Assembly: GCF_022024235.1 (NCBI RefSeq)
Contig: NZ_CP091799.1
Span: forward strand, 1,280,001-1,344,000
Direction of reading: 5' to 3'
Origin: Segatella baroniae B14
Lineage (GTDB): Bacteria; Bacteroidota; Bacteroidia; Bacteroidales; Bacteroidaceae
DNA: 64,000 nucleotides
The notes beneath the pieces were generated by a model. The model saw nothing but the letters and a program-made list of their open reading frames with translations. It was not told the DNA's origin and did not search any database. Both the position numbers and the translations under genes were made by a program. Below, piece after piece: positions 63,439 through 64,000 of the stretch (positions within the stretch are counted from its first letter, which is position 1; each line of letters opens with the position of its first letter).

Positions 63439-64000
63439 ATGAAGAAGACAATTATTCATATATCTAAATATTATTATCCTGATGAGGGCGGTATAGAAAC
63501 CGTTGCAAAATATCTAGTTGAAGGCTTAATGGATTATAATCATGTTGTCATCTGTTTTGCTAAAAATGGCAGAACTTGCATAAATGAGGTAAATGGTACT
63601 AAAGTATATCGAATCTCACCTACTCTAAATATTGCATCTCAAGATATATGTTTCTCCTACTGGAAAGAACTACAGAATGTAGTACAACTATATTCACCAG
63701 AGATTGCTATTATACATTGCCCTAATCCATTTGTATATCCTATCGCAAATAGAGTATTGCCAAATGATTGTAAGAAGATATTACTTTGGCATTCAGATAT
63801 TCTAACCAAGGGATGGTTATACAAAATGATTAAACCAATAGAAAATGAAGCATTACGAAAATCAGATTTGATTCTTGCTACAAGTCCAAATTATATAGAC
63901 CCTTCGAGTCCTATTTTTAAATATCGTGATAAAGTTAAGGTACTACAAAATGGAATGATCGTGAGTGACTTCGATCTTCGCAAAGGTGATAAAGAGAGAA
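63439..64000 (+). CDS. GT4-family glycosyltransferase, cut by the right edge
   Basis: ATG 63439 opens a frame that runs to the window end (187 codons seen). The start MKKTIIHISKYYYPDEGGIE and following TVAKYLVEGLMDYNHVVICF, then LLWHSDILTKGW and SDLILATSPNYIDPSSPIF, are the acceptor half of a GT-B GT4 enzyme; the donor domain lies beyond the edge. It belongs to the capsule locus. Confidence 0.85.
   Translation, partial: MKKTIIHISKYYYPDEGGIETVAKYLVEGLMDYNHVVICFAKNGRTCINEVNGTKVYRISPTLNIASQDICFSYWKELQNVVQLYSPEIAIIHCPNPFVYPIANRVLPNDCKKILLWHSDILTKGWLYKMIKPIENEALRKSDLILATSPNYIDPSSPIFKYRDKVKVLQNGMIVSDFDLRKGDKER

Noticed and set aside
1..64000. CRISPR array, rRNA operon, SusC/SusD pair, prophage genes
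   Set aside because: None found on reading: no regularly spaced repeats, no rRNA signatures, no TonB-dependent receptor or phage structural genes.

Overview
The window looks like a chromosome segment of a gut Bacteroidales bacterium, most probably Prevotella/Segatella-like (inference from content; no database was searched). The base composition is AT-rich, and promoters fit the Bacteroidetes housekeeping pattern (TTTG or TTG, 18-20 bases, TAnnTTTG) with almost no Shine-Dalgarno sequences. The tmRNA tag reads GENNYALAA, and the gene families are Bacteroidetes-typical (GGGtGRT protein, DUF2023, DUF4837, DKNYY protein, TrpB2, secretion tails of the type-IX kind).

Layout. 1-9100: GGGtGRT protein, ferredoxin-nitroreductase, flavodoxin with DUF2023 partner, FKBP isomerase with a Cys-rich tail, aroC, a compact small-RNA/mini-ORF unit, pyrKD and an XRE regulator. 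10000-18700: holA with a divergent HsdR-N-like protein, patatin lipase, MATE pump, a 22-residue membrane peptide gene with its own promoter and terminator, nif3/zinc-ribbon/maoC operon, exported nuclease. 19000-22100: DKNYY protein, a minus-strand ATG-free transcript region, and the agmatine to putrescine pair. 22100-31600: AmpG-like transporter, a large glycosyltransferase/DUF4922/SpoIID gene split by an IS30-family element, then rlmN, DUF4837 and pdxA. 31600-35100: sigma-54 activator, lptE, TPR protein, secG and two tRNA-His genes. 35100-41000: two sodium-coupled transporters and a decayed island whose borders carry two copies of the nhaC 3' region; the island holds a broken exported-toxin-like gene and a DUF1871-like immunity candidate. 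41000-46200: secreted pectin methylesterase plus pectate lyase. 46200-53500: TrpB2, MntP, UDP-galactopyranose mutase, tmRNA, a ParA/DUF3408-like pair, secreted bleomycin-hydrolase-type peptidase. 54100-64000: start of a capsule/exopolysaccharide locus (Wza-like, flippase, three glycosyltransferases, EpsG/Wzy-like polymerase, Wzz), running off the right edge.

How genes work together. Clear metabolic or assembly units are pyrKD (pyrimidines), agmatine deiminase plus N-carbamoylputrescine amidase (putrescine), pectin methylesterase plus pectate lyase (demethylate then cleave pectin), LptE plus SecG (envelope biogenesis), and the capsule genes (initial sugars, flipping, polymerising, chain length, export).

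Most interesting points: the IS30 insertion, whose removal restores one continuous reading frame; the toxin/immunity remnant between duplicated nhaC ends; two very small transcription units; apparent leaderless mRNAs; and two tRNA-His copies that each carry a mismatched 6:67 pair. No CRISPR array, rRNA operon or SusC/SusD pair was seen. I did not find a complete, clearly novel multi-gene system; the toxin remnant island and the mini-genes are the nearest candidates.
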